Below are positions 25,154-35,600 of a stretch of 47,666 bases of DNA, in pieces (the stretch's first letter is position 1; every line of letters begins with the position of its first letter). Below the pieces are notes generated by a model. That model saw nothing but the letters and a program-made list of their open reading frames with translations. It was not told the origin of the DNA and did not search any database. The position numbers were made by a program, and so were the translations under genes. The DNA comes from Gammaproteobacteria bacterium (GTDB taxonomy: Bacteria > Pseudomonadota > Gammaproteobacteria > Pseudomonadales > Azotimanducaceae): assembly GCA_027297435.1 (NCBI GenBank), contig JAPUIA010000053.1:1-47666 (forward strand), in the 5' to 3' direction.

Positions 25154-26623
25154 TCAAAAGCCTTGCTGATCGACGTCTTTGGGGATCAACGGGTAGGAGA
25201 TGCCGGCCCATTTCTGCACGATCCGAACAACCTGGCAAGCATAGCCAAACTCGTTGTCGTACCACACGTAGAGCACGACTCGATTCTCCTTAACCAACGT
25301 CGCTTCGCCGTCGACAATACACGCGTGGCGGTTGCCAACGAAATCGGAGGACACCATGTCCGGCGAACTCGTGAAGTCGATCTGGCGCTGCAGATCGGAA
25401 TGCAAAGAGGCATTCCTCAGAAAGTCGTTTACCTCACCTACGCTCGTCTCGCGCGACAAGGCGAGGTTGAGTATGACCAGCGACACGTTGGGCGTCGGCA
25501 CCCGAATCGCGTTGCCGGTCAACTTGCCATCAAGTTCCGGCAGCAGTTGCATGACCGCGGAAGATGCTCCGGTCTCGGTAATCACCATGTTCAAGGGCGC
25601 GCCGCGGCCACGACGGTTCTTTTTATGATAGTTGTCGATCAAATTCTGGTCGTTGGTGTAGGCGTGCACGGTTTCCATGTGTCCGTGGAGGATCTCGAAC
25701 TCATCGTTGATCGCCTTCATGACGGGCACGATCGCGTTCGTCGTACACGAGGCCGCACCGAGGATCGTGTCATTGTCGTCGATCGTGCTCGAATTCACCC
25801 CCGACACGATATTTTTCAGGTCGCCTTTAGCCGGCGCCGTCAGGATCACTTTAGCGGCGCCGCGACTCTTGAGGTGGCGCCCCAAACCCTCCTCATCACG
25901 CCATACCCCGGTGTTGTCGATGATAATGGCATCGTGAATGCCGTACTGCTCGTAGTCGACCTCATCGGGCTGACCGGCATAGATGACGCGAATGACGTTA
26001 CCGTTGGCGATGAGGCAGTTGTTCTGTTCATCGACTCTCAAGGTACCCACAAACGCTCCATGTACCGAGTCACGCCGTAAGAGGCTGGCGCGTTTGACGA
26101 GATCGTTTTCTGCTCCCTTGCGCACCACGATGGCCTTGAGCCGCAGTTGCTGACCACCCCCGGTTTTCTCGATAAGCAGCCTAGCGATCAGACGTCCGAT
26201 ACGTCCGAAGCCGAATAGCACCACATCCTGGGGTTTCTCCAGCGGCGGCACGTGACGGCCGATGACGCCCGCGCACTCGCGTTTGACGAAATCGATGGGC
26301 GAGATGCCGTTGGCCTCACTCTCCGTCATGTAGAGCGTCGCCAACTTGCCGACGTCGATATGCGAAGGGCCTAGATCCAGTTTCGACAGGGCCTCCAGGA
26401 TCGGGAAACTCTCGAACTCGGAAAGCTCGTTGTGCGCAACCTGGCGCACGTACCGATGGGTCTTCATGATCTGAACGACGCTCTGAAGGTAGAGCGCGCG
26501 GCTATAACAGTAAGTCACCACGTTGCTGCGATACAGCCGGCCAATGATGGGAATCATCGCCTCAGCAAGGGCTTCTCGGTCTTTCCAATCGGGAAAATAG
26601 TCATCGAGAGAGGGTAGCGCCAC
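25154..26623 (-). CDS. gap: Glyceraldehyde-3-phosphate dehydrogenase, long form
   Basis: The 489-residue protein has a normal GAPDH core from about residue 130 onward. The cofactor loop is GFGRIGRL (138-145) and the catalytic motif is GAASCTTNAIVP with Cys293. HAYTNDQNLID and the YVWYDNEFGYACQVV C-terminus are typical. An N-terminal extension of about 130 residues of unknown role precedes it, as in the Pseudomonas enzyme next to nqr. It would act in central metabolism. Its position before nqrA matches the Pseudomonas order gap-nqr as I recall it. Confidence 0.93.
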   Translation of the reverse strand: MALPSLDDYFPDWKDREALAEAMIPIIGRLYRSNVVTYCYSRALYLQSVVQIMKTHRYVRQVAHNELSEFESFPILEALSKLDLGPSHIDVGKLATLYMTESEANGISPIDFVKRECAGVIGRHVPPLEKPQDVVLFGFGRIGRLIARLLIEKTGGGQQLRLKAIVVRKGAENDLVKRASLLRRDSVHGAFVGTLRVDEQNNCLIANGNVIRVIYAGQPDEVDYEQYGIHDAIIIDNTGVWRDEEGLGRHLKSRGAAKVILTAPAKGDLKNIVSGVNSSTIDDNDTILGAASCTTNAIVPVMKAINDEFEILHGHMETVHAYTNDQNLIDNYHKKNRRGRGAPLNMVITETGASSAVMQLLPELDGKLTGNAIRVPTPNVSLVILNLALSRETSVGEVNDFLRNASLHSDLQRQIDFTSSPDMVSSDFVGNRHACIVDGEATLVKENRVVLYVWYDNEFGYACQVVRIVQKWAGISYPLIPKDVDQQGF

Positions 26624-26715
26624 GTCGGTTCCTGCTCCTTAAGTCGCCTTAGCGGGAGAGGCGCGCATTATGCGGTCTGGGGGTAACTTTGCAACTTTCC
26701 CGAGGTGGAATTGCT

Positions 26716-27771
26716 TCACCGGAAGCTTTCGTTGACCCGCTCGAGATTGGCGTTGCCGGGACAGAGGTCCGCTTCGGTCAGCGCGTTCAGCGGTGTGGGC
26801 ACGGTATCCAAGATGTCGTGGCAATCGGCCGCATCGGGATCGACGTAGAGCAAACCCGTAACAACCTCGCCCTCCTCTTGCCGGCGCTGCAGATAGTTGA
26901 GCGCCCCGACCCGGTCGTGAACGTCAAATTTGTCATCGAGTTTGTAGAGCCTGAGGGTTGAGCCGTCCGGCATGCGCAGGTCTTCGCAGGTGCCCGGATC
27001 GTAGTCTGCCGTGATTTCCGCGTGGTCTTCAACGTAGTCCACGTTCACGACATTGTCGCTGTGGGCGCGCACGTACTCATAGCTCTTGGTCGATCCGTTG
27101 TGATTGTTGAAAGCCACACAGGGCGAGATCACGTCGATGAATGCCATCCCTCTGTGCATCAGGCCGGCCTTCAGCAGCGGCACGAGCTGTTGCTTGTCCC
27201 CTGAAAAGCTGCGAGCGACGAAGCTGGCGCCGATCTGCAAAGCCAGGCTCGCGAGATCGATCGGTTCGTAGAGGTTGGGCACACCCTTCTTGTTGGTCGA
27301 GCCTTTGTCGTTGGTCGCCGAAAATTGGCCCTTGGTCAATCCGTAGGTGCCATTGTTGTCGACGATGTACAGCATGTTGACGCGCCGACGCACGATGTGG
27401 GCAAACTGACCGAGGCCGATCGACGCACTATCTCCATCACCCGAAACGCCGACGCAGAAAAGCTCCCGATTTGCGAGATTTGCGCCGGTGGAGACCGACG
27501 GCATGCGGCCGTGCACGGAGTTGAGGCCGTGGGATTTATCCAGGAAGTAGCTCGGCGTCTTCGAGGAGCAGCCAATACCCGACACCTTGGCGAACCGATG
27601 CGGCGGAATCGACAGCTCGGCGCAGGCTTGCACGATCGCCGCGCTCACCGAATCGTGACCGCACCCGGCGCACAGCGTCGATACCGAACCTTCATAGTCG
27701 CGCCGTGTGAGGCCGATCTCGTTCAGCGGTAGATGCGGATGGTGAATCCGGGGTTTTGCCACGAATGTCAT
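26716..27771 (-). CDS. 2-oxoacid:ferredoxin oxidoreductase beta subunit
   Basis: The 351-residue protein has the thiamine diphosphate domain of OFOR beta subunits. LCAGCGHDSVSAA and GIGCSSKTPSYF give the conserved cysteines. The motif GDGDSASIGLGQ with VDNNGTYGLTKGQFSAT matches the cofactor-binding region. Such enzymes convert 2-oxoacids and CoA into acyl-CoA, CO2 and reduced ferredoxin. The specific substrate (2-oxoglutarate, pyruvate, or a branched 2-oxoacid) is not readable. It overlaps the alpha gene by 4 bases, so they form one enzyme. The next gene, gap, begins 92 bases downstream. Confidence 0.92.
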   Translation of the reverse strand: MTFVAKPRIHHPHLPLNEIGLTRRDYEGSVSTLCAGCGHDSVSAAIVQACAELSIPPHRFAKVSGIGCSSKTPSYFLDKSHGLNSVHGRMPSVSTGANLANRELFCVGVSGDGDSASIGLGQFAHIVRRRVNMLYIVDNNGTYGLTKGQFSATNDKGSTNKKGVPNLYEPIDLASLALQIGASFVARSFSGDKQQLVPLLKAGLMHRGMAFIDVISPCVAFNNHNGSTKSYEYVRAHSDNVVNVDYVEDHAEITADYDPGTCEDLRMPDGSTLRLYKLDDKFDVHDRVGALNYLQRRQEEGEVVTGLLYVDPDAADCHDILDTVPTPLNALTEADLCPGNANLERVNESFR

Positions 27772-29594
27772 GACTGCACCTCCGTCAATCGAGGCAGTTT
27801 CAAAGCCTCGAAATGTTCCCGCACTTGAGCGTGAATCGTTTCTGCCGATATCGACAAACCAGCGTAGTAGCGCACCGAAAGTAACTTCGCAGGGTTAATG
27901 TCGCCCTCGATGACCAACAGGGTGCGCATCTGCGCGTCTCGGTTCTGATCGACGACGAATACCAGATCGTGACGTTCGATGAAATCGTAGACTTCTCGAC
28001 CAAACGGAAAACCACGCACCCGTATGCGGTCGAGCCCAATGCCGTCTTCTTGCAGGAGATCCAGTGCTTCTTGCATGGGTAAAGCGCTGGTACCGTAATA
28101 CAAAATTCCGGTTTTGTGACCCACCCCGAGCACCTCGGCTTTCGGCATCATCGTTGCCGCGGTCCGCCATTTGGTTTCCAGGCGTTGCATGTTGCGTTCG
28201 TAGGCTTCCGGACTCTCGGTATATGCCGCGTATTCGTCTCGAGACGTACCGCGCGTGAAGAACGCACCCAATTCCGGGTGGGTACCCGGCAACGTTCGGT
28301 AGCCAATGCCGTCGCCGTCGACATCCAGGTAACGGCCAAATTCTTCCACCTCTTCGAGCTGTTCGGCAGACAACACCTTGCCGCGGTCGTATTGCCGTTC
28401 ATCATCCCAGGTGAGCGGTTCCGACAGGCTGTCGTTCATGCCAAGTTCGAGATCGCTCATCACGATTACGGGAGTCTGCAGCCGGTCGGCTAGATCGAGA
28501 GCGTCCGCCGCGAAGTCGAAACACTCCTTCGGCGTCGCCGGGAACAACAAGACGTGTTTGGTATCGCCGTGGGAGGCGTAAGCCGCAGAGAGTAGATCGC
28601 TCTGCTGCGTGCGTGTCGGCATGCCTGTCGAGGGTCCGGCGCGCTGAACATCGAACAGTACCGCGGGTATCTCGGCGAAATAAGCGAGCCCCAAAAACTC
28701 GGACATCAACGACACACCGGGGCCGCTGGTCGCCGTAAACGACCGCGCGCCATTCCATCCGGCACCGATGACGATGCCGATCGCAGAAAGTTCGTCTTCC
28801 GCCTGCACGACGGCGAACTTGCGTTGCCCCGTCGCCCCGTCGAGCCGCATCTGATTCGCGTACTTCTCGAATGCCTCCGCCATCGATGTCGACGGGGTGA
28901 TCGGATACCAGGCACACACGGTCGCGCCGCCATAAATGGCCCCCAACCCGGCCGCCGTGTTGCCGTCGATCAAAATGCGATCGCCCACCGCGTCGCTGCG
29001 CCGCACCTGGATGGGCAAAGGGCTGTCTAGGTAGTCGAGGGCGTACTGACGACCGATTTCCAGCGCATGAATGTTCGGCTGGATCAAATCCTCCTTGCCC
29101 TTGTACTGCTTGGCCACCAGGCCCGTGATGACGTCGAACTCGATGTTCAAGAGCGCGGCCAAGGCTCCTAGGTAGACGATGTTCTTGAACAAGCCACGCT
29201 GCTTGAGGTCGCTGAACTCGGGTAGCAGCAAAGTCGAGATCGGCATACCGATCTCGTGTACGTCGCTGCGCTGAAGATGCGCCGCCAGGGGCTTGGAGTT
29301 GTCGTAAAACAGGTACCCGCCGGGTTTCAAACTGGCAACGTCATCGACGTAGGTCTGCGCATTCATGGCGACCATGATATCGACGCCTTCGCGGCGCCCG
29401 AGATAACCCGCCTCGTTCACACGCACGTCGAACCAGGTCGGCAAACTTTGAATGTTCGAGGGGAAGATATTGCGCGTCGCCACGGGAATACCCATCCGGA
29501 ACAACGCCTTGGCAAACATGCTGTTCGCACTCGCCGACCCTGAGCCGTTGACGTTGGCGAAGCGAATCACGAAATCGTTGTAAGCAACCGTCAT
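27768..29594 (-). CDS. 2-oxoacid:ferredoxin oxidoreductase alpha/gamma fusion
   Basis: The 608-residue protein begins at ATG 29594. Residues up to about 190 form the gamma domain (FANVNGSGSASANSMFAKAL). The alpha domain follows, with TVCAWYPITPSTSMAEAF (the YPITPS motif for CoA or substrate contact) and RAGPSTGMPTRTQQSDL. This fused arrangement is common in KorA-type enzymes. The longer open frame upstream overlaps the flavoprotein gene without family similarity. It lies 16 bases after the flavoprotein stop. The enzyme reduces ferredoxin-like partners, and the flavoprotein next door is the likely electron partner. Confidence 0.93.
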   Translation of the reverse strand: MTVAYNDFVIRFANVNGSGSASANSMFAKALFRMGIPVATRNIFPSNIQSLPTWFDVRVNEAGYLGRREGVDIMVAMNAQTYVDDVASLKPGGYLFYDNSKPLAAHLQRSDVHEIGMPISTLLLPEFSDLKQRGLFKNIVYLGALAALLNIEFDVITGLVAKQYKGKEDLIQPNIHALEIGRQYALDYLDSPLPIQVRRSDAVGDRILIDGNTAAGLGAIYGGATVCAWYPITPSTSMAEAFEKYANQMRLDGATGQRKFAVVQAEDELSAIGIVIGAGWNGARSFTATSGPGVSLMSEFLGLAYFAEIPAVLFDVQRAGPSTGMPTRTQQSDLLSAAYASHGDTKHVLLFPATPKECFDFAADALDLADRLQTPVIVMSDLELGMNDSLSEPLTWDDERQYDRGKVLSAEQLEEVEEFGRYLDVDGDGIGYRTLPGTHPELGAFFTRGTSRDEYAAYTESPEAYERNMQRLETKWRTAATMMPKAEVLGVGHKTGILYYGTSALPMQEALDLLQEDGIGLDRIRVRGFPFGREVYDFIERHDLVFVVDQNRDAQMRTLLVIEGDINPAKLLSVRYYAGLSISAETIHAQVREHFEALKLPRLTEVQS

Positions 29595-29610
29595 GAGAAC
29601 ACCGTCCGGC

Positions 29611-31386
29611 CTACGACCCCAACTGCGGAATGTGGACGACCGACGTCTGCATGTCCCACGCATTGGTCGGGCAACGTTCTGCGCACAAACCGCAATGTAG
29701 ACAAACATCTTCGTCTTTCACCATGACGCGCCCGGTCGGTAGATCGCCCGATACGTACAGATCCTGCCCTGCATTCATGGCGGGGGCCATCAATCGTGTT
29801 CTGAGTTCCGCTTCCTCGGCGTTCTCGATAAAGCTGATGCAGTCCATCGGGCAAATATCGACGCAGGCATCGCACTCGATGCACAACCGATCGGTGAACA
29901 CGGTCTGCACATCGCAGTTGAGACAACGCTGCGCTTCCTTTGCTGCGAGGCGTAGGTCGAACCCGAGTTCCACCTCGATTTTGATGTTGTCGAGTGCTTG
30001 TCGCTTGTTTGCGTGGGGGACGATCAGGCGCGCTCGCGGATCGTGCTCGGCGTCGTAGCTCCACTCGTGCATGCCCATCTTGGTGCTGACGAGGTTGACG
30101 CCTTCGGGCGGCCGATTGTCTTTCAGATCCAGGCCCCGGCAATACAGGTCGATCGAGATCGCGGCTTCATGGGCGTGCGCCGCAGCCCAGATGATGTTCT
30201 CGGGACCAAAAGCGCTGTCACCGCCAAAAAACACCTTCTCGTTCGTCGATTGGAACGTAACTTCATCCAGCACCGGGCAATCCCATTTGTCGAATACGAT
30301 GCCGATGTCGCGCTCGATCCACGGACAGTGATTCTCCTGCCCGATCGCCATCAGGACGTGATCCGCCTCGATGAAAACGTCGGGGTCGCCGCTTGCAACA
30401 TAGGTCAAGCGTCCGTCTTCCGCTTGTTCGGCTTTCACGCACTCGAATACCACGCCCTTCAACTTGCCGTTCTCGTGCACGAACTGCTTGGGCGGACGGT
30501 TGTTGATGATCGGGATGCCCTCGCTCATCGCGTCTTCTTTTTCCCAATCGGACGCTTTCATCACCTCGAAGGCGGACCGTACCACCACCGAGACGCTTTC
30601 GGCGCCCAGACGTTTGGACGTGCGACAGCAGTCCATCGCGGTATTACCACCCCCCATGACGATGACCTTGCCCTCGATCGCAGTCGTGTGACCGAAAGCG
30701 ACGCTCGAGAGCCAATCGATACCGATGGAGATGTGCTCGGCGGACTCCGCGCGTCCCGGTAGATCGAGGTCGCGACCCCGAGGTGCACCGGTACCGACAA
30801 AGTAGGCATCGAAGTCCATGTCGAGCATGTCTTTCATGCTGGCGATGTCATAGCCGAAGTGACATTCGACGCCCATATCGAGAATGAGGTCGACCTCTTC
30901 TTCCAGCACGTCCGCCGGTAGCCGGAATGCCGGAATCTGACTGCGCATCATGCCCCCGCCGACCGGGTCCCTATCAAACATGAGCACGGTGTACCCAAAC
31001 GGAAGCAAATCCCGGGCCACCACGAGCGACGCCGGACCCGCGCCGAGCAGCGCGATGCGCTTGCCGTTCTTGTTCGTCGGAACCTTGGGCAGGTAGGCGC
31101 TGATGTCGCCCTTGTGATCGGCGGCAACCCGTTTCAACCGGCAAATGGCCACCGGCTTTTCTTCGGTTCGAACCCGGCGACAGGCCGGTTCGCAAGGCCG
31201 GTCGCAAGTGCGCCCGAGAATGCCAGGGAACACGTTCGAATCCCAATTCAGCATGTAGGCTTCGGTGTAACGCCCTTGGGCGATCATGCGAATATATTCC
31301 GGAACCGCTGTGTGGGCCGGACACGCCCATTGACAGTCCACGACTTTGTGGAAGTAATTGGGGTCGAAGATGTTGGTAGGCTGCAT
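29611..31386 (-). CDS. GltD-like FAD/NAD(P) and iron-sulfur oxidoreductase (KorC-like)
   Basis: The 591-residue protein has four parts. An N-terminal 4Fe-4S domain uses Cys18 and Cys22 (DCQWACPAH) with Cys61, Cys65 and Cys69 (CDRPCEPACRR). An FAD site is at GAGPAS (115-120). A NAD(P) site lies in VMGGGNTAMDCCRTSK. The C-terminal pair of 4Fe-4S motifs is CIECDACVDICP and CLHCGLCAERCP. This is the layout of GltD/NfnB-type enzymes that move electrons between NAD(P)H and ferredoxin. A protein of this type is KorC of the Azoarcus evansii 2-oxoglutarate:NADP+ oxidoreductase, as I recall it. It is the first gene of the minus-strand block of nine genes. Confidence 0.9.
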   Translation of the reverse strand: MQPTNIFDPNYFHKVVDCQWACPAHTAVPEYIRMIAQGRYTEAYMLNWDSNVFPGILGRTCDRPCEPACRRVRTEEKPVAICRLKRVAADHKGDISAYLPKVPTNKNGKRIALLGAGPASLVVARDLLPFGYTVLMFDRDPVGGGMMRSQIPAFRLPADVLEEEVDLILDMGVECHFGYDIASMKDMLDMDFDAYFVGTGAPRGRDLDLPGRAESAEHISIGIDWLSSVAFGHTTAIEGKVIVMGGGNTAMDCCRTSKRLGAESVSVVVRSAFEVMKASDWEKEDAMSEGIPIINNRPPKQFVHENGKLKGVVFECVKAEQAEDGRLTYVASGDPDVFIEADHVLMAIGQENHCPWIERDIGIVFDKWDCPVLDEVTFQSTNEKVFFGGDSAFGPENIIWAAAHAHEAAISIDLYCRGLDLKDNRPPEGVNLVSTKMGMHEWSYDAEHDPRARLIVPHANKRQALDNIKIEVELGFDLRLAAKEAQRCLNCDVQTVFTDRLCIECDACVDICPMDCISFIENAEEAELRTRLMAPAMNAGQDLYVSGDLPTGRVMVKDEDVCLHCGLCAERCPTNAWDMQTSVVHIPQLGS

Positions 31387-31479
31387 AAGTTACCAGGGGG
31401 CGCAGCGACACGTCGCAAGCTCAGGGTCAGCTCGCAAACTCGCTCGCAACTCTCCGAAATTAATAAGGTTTTCCTATGC

Positions 31480-31520
31480 GGCGCACTGTATACCGTTGGC
31501 GTGACGGGTGCCAGTGCGCC
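31480..31520. terminator. Weak inverted repeat after the aspartic protease gene
   Basis: GGCGCACTG (31480-31488) and CAGTGCGCC (31512-31520) can pair, 4 bases from the stop of the protease gene. The loop is 23 bases and there is no T-run, so Rho-independent action is doubtful. The gap 31387-31523 also must hold the promoter of the flavoprotein block; none is obvious. Confidence 0.3.
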
Positions 31521-31523
31521 GTC

Positions 31524-32615
31524 CTAAAACTGCGGCAATAAGCCTTCGACGTCTGTCAGGACATCCATCCCCAAGATACCGTCGATACCCTCTGGCAACG
31601 AATCGATGGCCAACACCCGTGGGTTGTCGAATACGCGCCCACCGACCACGAGTTCGTCCAATTCATACACCAACGCTTGCACCTCGCCGCCGGCAGTCAA
31701 TACCCGCACTTTTTCTCCCAAGTAGCGAGCGCCCAAGCGCCTGAGGCGCGTTGAAGTGAACCCGGTCATGGTCGCACCGGTATCGATCAGCAACTGCATT
31801 GTGCGACCGTTGACGCTGGCCTCGGCCATCAGCGCATTGCCGCGCCGTTCAACCACGATACCCGAACGACGCACCTGCAACTCATCGTCGAGGCCGTCGA
31901 GTTCGGCTTGCGTGGTGCCTTGCGTACCCGTCTCCTTCAACACCTGTAAGGCAGCTTCGAGCCGACCCGCAGCCAGCAACGCCCGCACCCAAGCAACCCG
32001 ATAATCGTCTCGATGTGGCTGCCGGCCGCTCAGTTCCTCATAGAAAAGCGCGAGATTGGTGAAGTCCCGCACGCTGGCGAACTGCTGCGCCCGCGCGTTG
32101 ACCAGCAAATCCAAGCGTTGCCGCGCGCGCTCGATAACCTCTGTCGGTTCCGGATATTCCAGTATGCTGAACAACGGGACTAACGCATCGCGTTGGCGAC
32201 CGTTCATTTGATAGAGATCGGATATCAGAAACAACGCCTCGATATCCCGGGGTACCAATGACACATAGTTCTGCAGGGTTCGCAACGCCTGGCGCTGCCT
32301 GAGTCTGGTACCTGCCCGCCGCGCGGCTTCGAATATCTCGCCAAGCCGCGCTTGGACAGCCGCAGTACCCATTTGCGCCTGGCGGGCAGCAATCCAGCGG
32401 TCGACCTCGAGCCAATCGTCTGCCTCGAGCGCGCGCGTCAGTGCATCCGCCACTTCACCGGTCTTTGCTAGGTTGCGCTTACCGTCCTCGATCGACACAC
32501 CCGTAGCGCTTGCGACCGGCGCGACCGGCGTCGGCACGGGCCAGTGACGGCCGGCCCAGAAGCCGAACACAAATACGGCCGGCAAGGCGACGATGGTGAG
32601 AATGCGTTTAACGAT
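31524..32615 (-). CDS. Retropepsin-like aspartic protease with N-terminal anchor
   Basis: The C-terminal domain has the single-domain retropepsin motif: MQLLIDTGATMTGFTS holds the Asp-Thr-Gly site, GVVQALVYELDELVVGG-like strands follow (GGEVQALVYELDELVVGG), and IDGILGMDVL is the second hydrophobic-hydrophobic-Gly motif. The protein has a helical middle of repeats with a tetratrico-like look (FLISDLYQMNGRQRDALVPL). A hydrophobic anchor (VKRILTIVALPAVFVFGFW) starts at 32615 with the codon ATC, 4 bases after GGAGG (32620-32624). The next possible starts are ATT at 32603 and TTG at 32585, which would cut the anchor. The start is therefore uncertain. It is probably a membrane-attached periplasmic protease. 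Divergent from mfd. Confidence 0.8.
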   Translation of the reverse strand: MVKRILTIVALPAVFVFGFWAGRHWPVPTPVAPVASATGVSIEDGKRNLAKTGEVADALTRALEADDWLEVDRWIAARQAQMGTAAVQARLGEIFEAARRAGTRLRQRQALRTLQNYVSLVPRDIEALFLISDLYQMNGRQRDALVPLFSILEYPEPTEVIERARQRLDLLVNARAQQFASVRDFTNLALFYEELSGRQPHRDDYRVAWVRALLAAGRLEAALQVLKETGTQGTTQAELDGLDDELQVRRSGIVVERRGNALMAEASVNGRTMQLLIDTGATMTGFTSTRLRRLGARYLGEKVRVLTAGGEVQALVYELDELVVGGRVFDNPRVLAIDSLPEGIDGILGMDVLTDVEGLLPQF

Positions 32616-32678
32616 TCAACCTCCGTCGAATTTGCCAGTAGAATACGCCTCCCCTATCCCAATCTCTAAGCGTTCCAC

Positions 32679-35600
32679 GTGCAAACATTCGCGGACATTG
32701 CCGAGTTGTTACCGTCCCGTGCCGGCGAGCGTATCGCCTGGGAGAATCTACACGGCGCGGCACCCGGTTACTTTGCAGCAAAGGCCGCCGAGCAGCATGG
32801 CGGTTTCACCCTCGTGGTTGCCAACAATACCGCCCAGGCACAACGCTGGCTCGATCAGATCGGCTTGTTCCACAGCGGCGCCAACCCGTTGCACTTTCCC
32901 GATTGGGAAACCCTGCCATACGACGCGTTTTCGCCACACCAAGACATCATCTCGGAACGACTGGCCACTCTCAGCCGGTTGCCCAAGGTCCGCCAAGGCG
33001 TGCTGGTCGTGCCGGTCACCACGCTGATGCAACGGTTGGCGCCGAAGAGTTATATCGATGGGCACTCGTTCGCCCTGCGTGAGGCCGAGAGGTTCGACCT
33101 ACACGAAGAACGCGGCAGATTGGATGCGGCCGGATACCTGTCGGTCGATACCGTTCGTGGCCGCGGCGAGTATGCGGTGCGCGGTTCGTTGATGGACATT
33201 TTTCCGATGGGATCGGACAACCCAGTTCGTATCGACCTTATGGACGACGAGATAGATTCGCTCAGAATCTTCGATGCCGATACTCAATTGACCATCGATC
33301 GAGTAGCAGGCATCGAGTTGTTGCCCGCCAAGGAATTCGCATTCGACGATGCGTCCATCAGCCGCTTCCGCAATCGCTGGCACGCAACCTTCAACGTCGA
33401 CGTACGTCGTTGCAGCGTGTATCAAGACGTCTCCAGCCGTATCCCACCGAGCGGCATCGAATACTATCTGCCGTTTTTCTTCGATGCCGTCGCGACCCTG
33501 TTCGACTACCTGCCAGCCAATACCCTCGTCGTGCAGGCGCACGATATGGACAAAGCGGCACGCCAGTTCTGGGCCGACGTGGACGCCCGCCACGAGAGCC
33601 TCGGCTATGACGTCGAACGTCCCATCGTCGACCCGGGCGCGTTGTTTCTTGCCTTGGACGAGCTGTACGCACATCTCAACGACTACCCGCGTGTCATTCT
33701 GGGTGACACTTACAAACACAAGATTCAATTTCACACTAGGCCACTGCCCAACCTGCAGGCCAACGCACGACTCAAGAATCCGGCCCGGGCGCTGGTTCGC
33801 TTCACCGAGGATCAAGCCGACCGACGCATGCTGTTCACTGCGGAGTCGGCCGGTCGTCGCGAACTGCTTTACGAGTTTTTGACCCGCGCCGGCGTGCGCC
33901 CGACAGACTTCGAAAGCCTCGCCGACTTCGTTGCGGCCACCGACCGCTTCGGCATCATCATTGCGCCGCTCGATGAGGGCTTGTGGACCGACGAGCTGCT
34001 GATCGTTTCGGAGAGCCAGTTGTTCGGGCATCGCGCGGAAGATCCGCAAAAAGTCAGCGGTACCCGAGTCATCGATCCGGATCAGGTCATCCGCAATCTG
34101 ACGGAGTTGAATCTCGGCGCACCGGTCGTGCACATTGAGCACGGCATCGGTCGCTATCGGGGGCTGCAAACGCTCTCTATCGACGGTCACGAAAGCGAAT
34201 TTTTGACGCTGGAATATGCCGGCGAGGCCAAGCTTTACGTGCCGGTCACCTCACTCCATCTCATCACCCGTTACGCCGGCGCCGATGCAGCGCTCGCGCC
34301 GCTACACCGCCTAGGGTCCGATCAGTGGGAGAAAGCCAAACGCCGAGCCGCAGAAAAGATCGTCGACGTCGCGGCCGAGCTTTTGAACATCTATGCTCGG
34401 CGAGCGACGCAGACCTCGTATGCGTTCACCGTTCCGAACGAAGACTACCAGCGCTTCAATAGCCAGTTTCCGTTCGAGGTCACGGTCGATCAACAACGCG
34501 CCATCGATGCGGTGATCGACGACCTCGCTTCGGATAAAGCGACCGACCGTCTCATCTGCGGCGACGTTGGGTTCGGCAAAACCGAAGTCGCCATGCGTGC
34601 CGCGTTCGTGACGGTCCAGAACGACAAACAAGTGGTCGTGCTCGTGCCTACGACGTTGCTCGCCCAACAACACTTCGACACGTTCCGTGACCGCTTCGCC
34701 GATTGGCCGGTAAACATCGACGTGGTGTCCCGGCTAAGGACCGAGGGCCAGGTCGCACGAGCACGCGAACGTCTGGCGCGCGGTACTCTGGATATCCTCA
34801 TCGGCACGCACAAGTTGTTGAGCCCGAGCTTCAGCTTCAAAGACCTTGGACTGGTCGTCATCGACGAAGAGCACCGCTTCGGTGTCCGACAAAAAGAACG
34901 TCTGCGGGCTCTACGGGCAGAAGTCGATGTCGTGGCACTCACCGCCACACCCATTCCCCGAACACTCAACATGGCCATCAGCGGTATTCGCGACCTCTCC
35001 ATCATCGCCACCCCGCCGGCTAGGCGTCTGTCGATCAACACGTTCGTACACGAGAAGCGCCACCACATCATCCGGGAAGCCATCAGCCGCGAACTCATGC
35101 GCGGCGGCCAGGTTTTTTATCTGCACAATGAGGTTCGGTCCATCGAACAAGCGGCCGAGAAGATTGCCGAGATGGTTCCCGAAGCCCGCATCGGTATCGG
35201 TCACGGACAGATGGCGAAACGCAAACTCGAACGCGTCATGGCCGACTTTTATCACCGCCAGCTCAACGTACTGGTGTGCACCACGATCATCGAAAACGGT
35301 ATCGACATCCCCAACGCCAACACCATCATCATCGAGCGGGCCGACAAGTTCGGGCTTGCCCAACTACACCAGCTGCGCGGCCGCGTCGGGCGATCCCATC
35401 GCCAAGCCTATGCTTACCTGTTGACCCCACATCCAAAGGCCATGACCCGTGACGCAGTCAAGCGTCTCGAAGCCATTGCGGCAGCGAGCGAGCTTGGCGT
35501 CGGATTTACGCTCGCTACGCACGATCTGGAGATTCGCGGTGCCGGCGAGTTGCTGGGTGACGAGCAATCCGGTCAGATCGAGTCCGTCGGCTTCTCGCTG

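Noticed and set aside
24563-26080. A 505-codon open frame on the plus strand opposite nqrA and gap
   Set aside because: It is antisense to two well-identified genes, has no family resemblance, and arises from GC-rich codon use.
33099-34190. A 363-codon open frame on the minus strand inside mfd
   Set aside because: Shadow of mfd; no known domain and no ribosome site.
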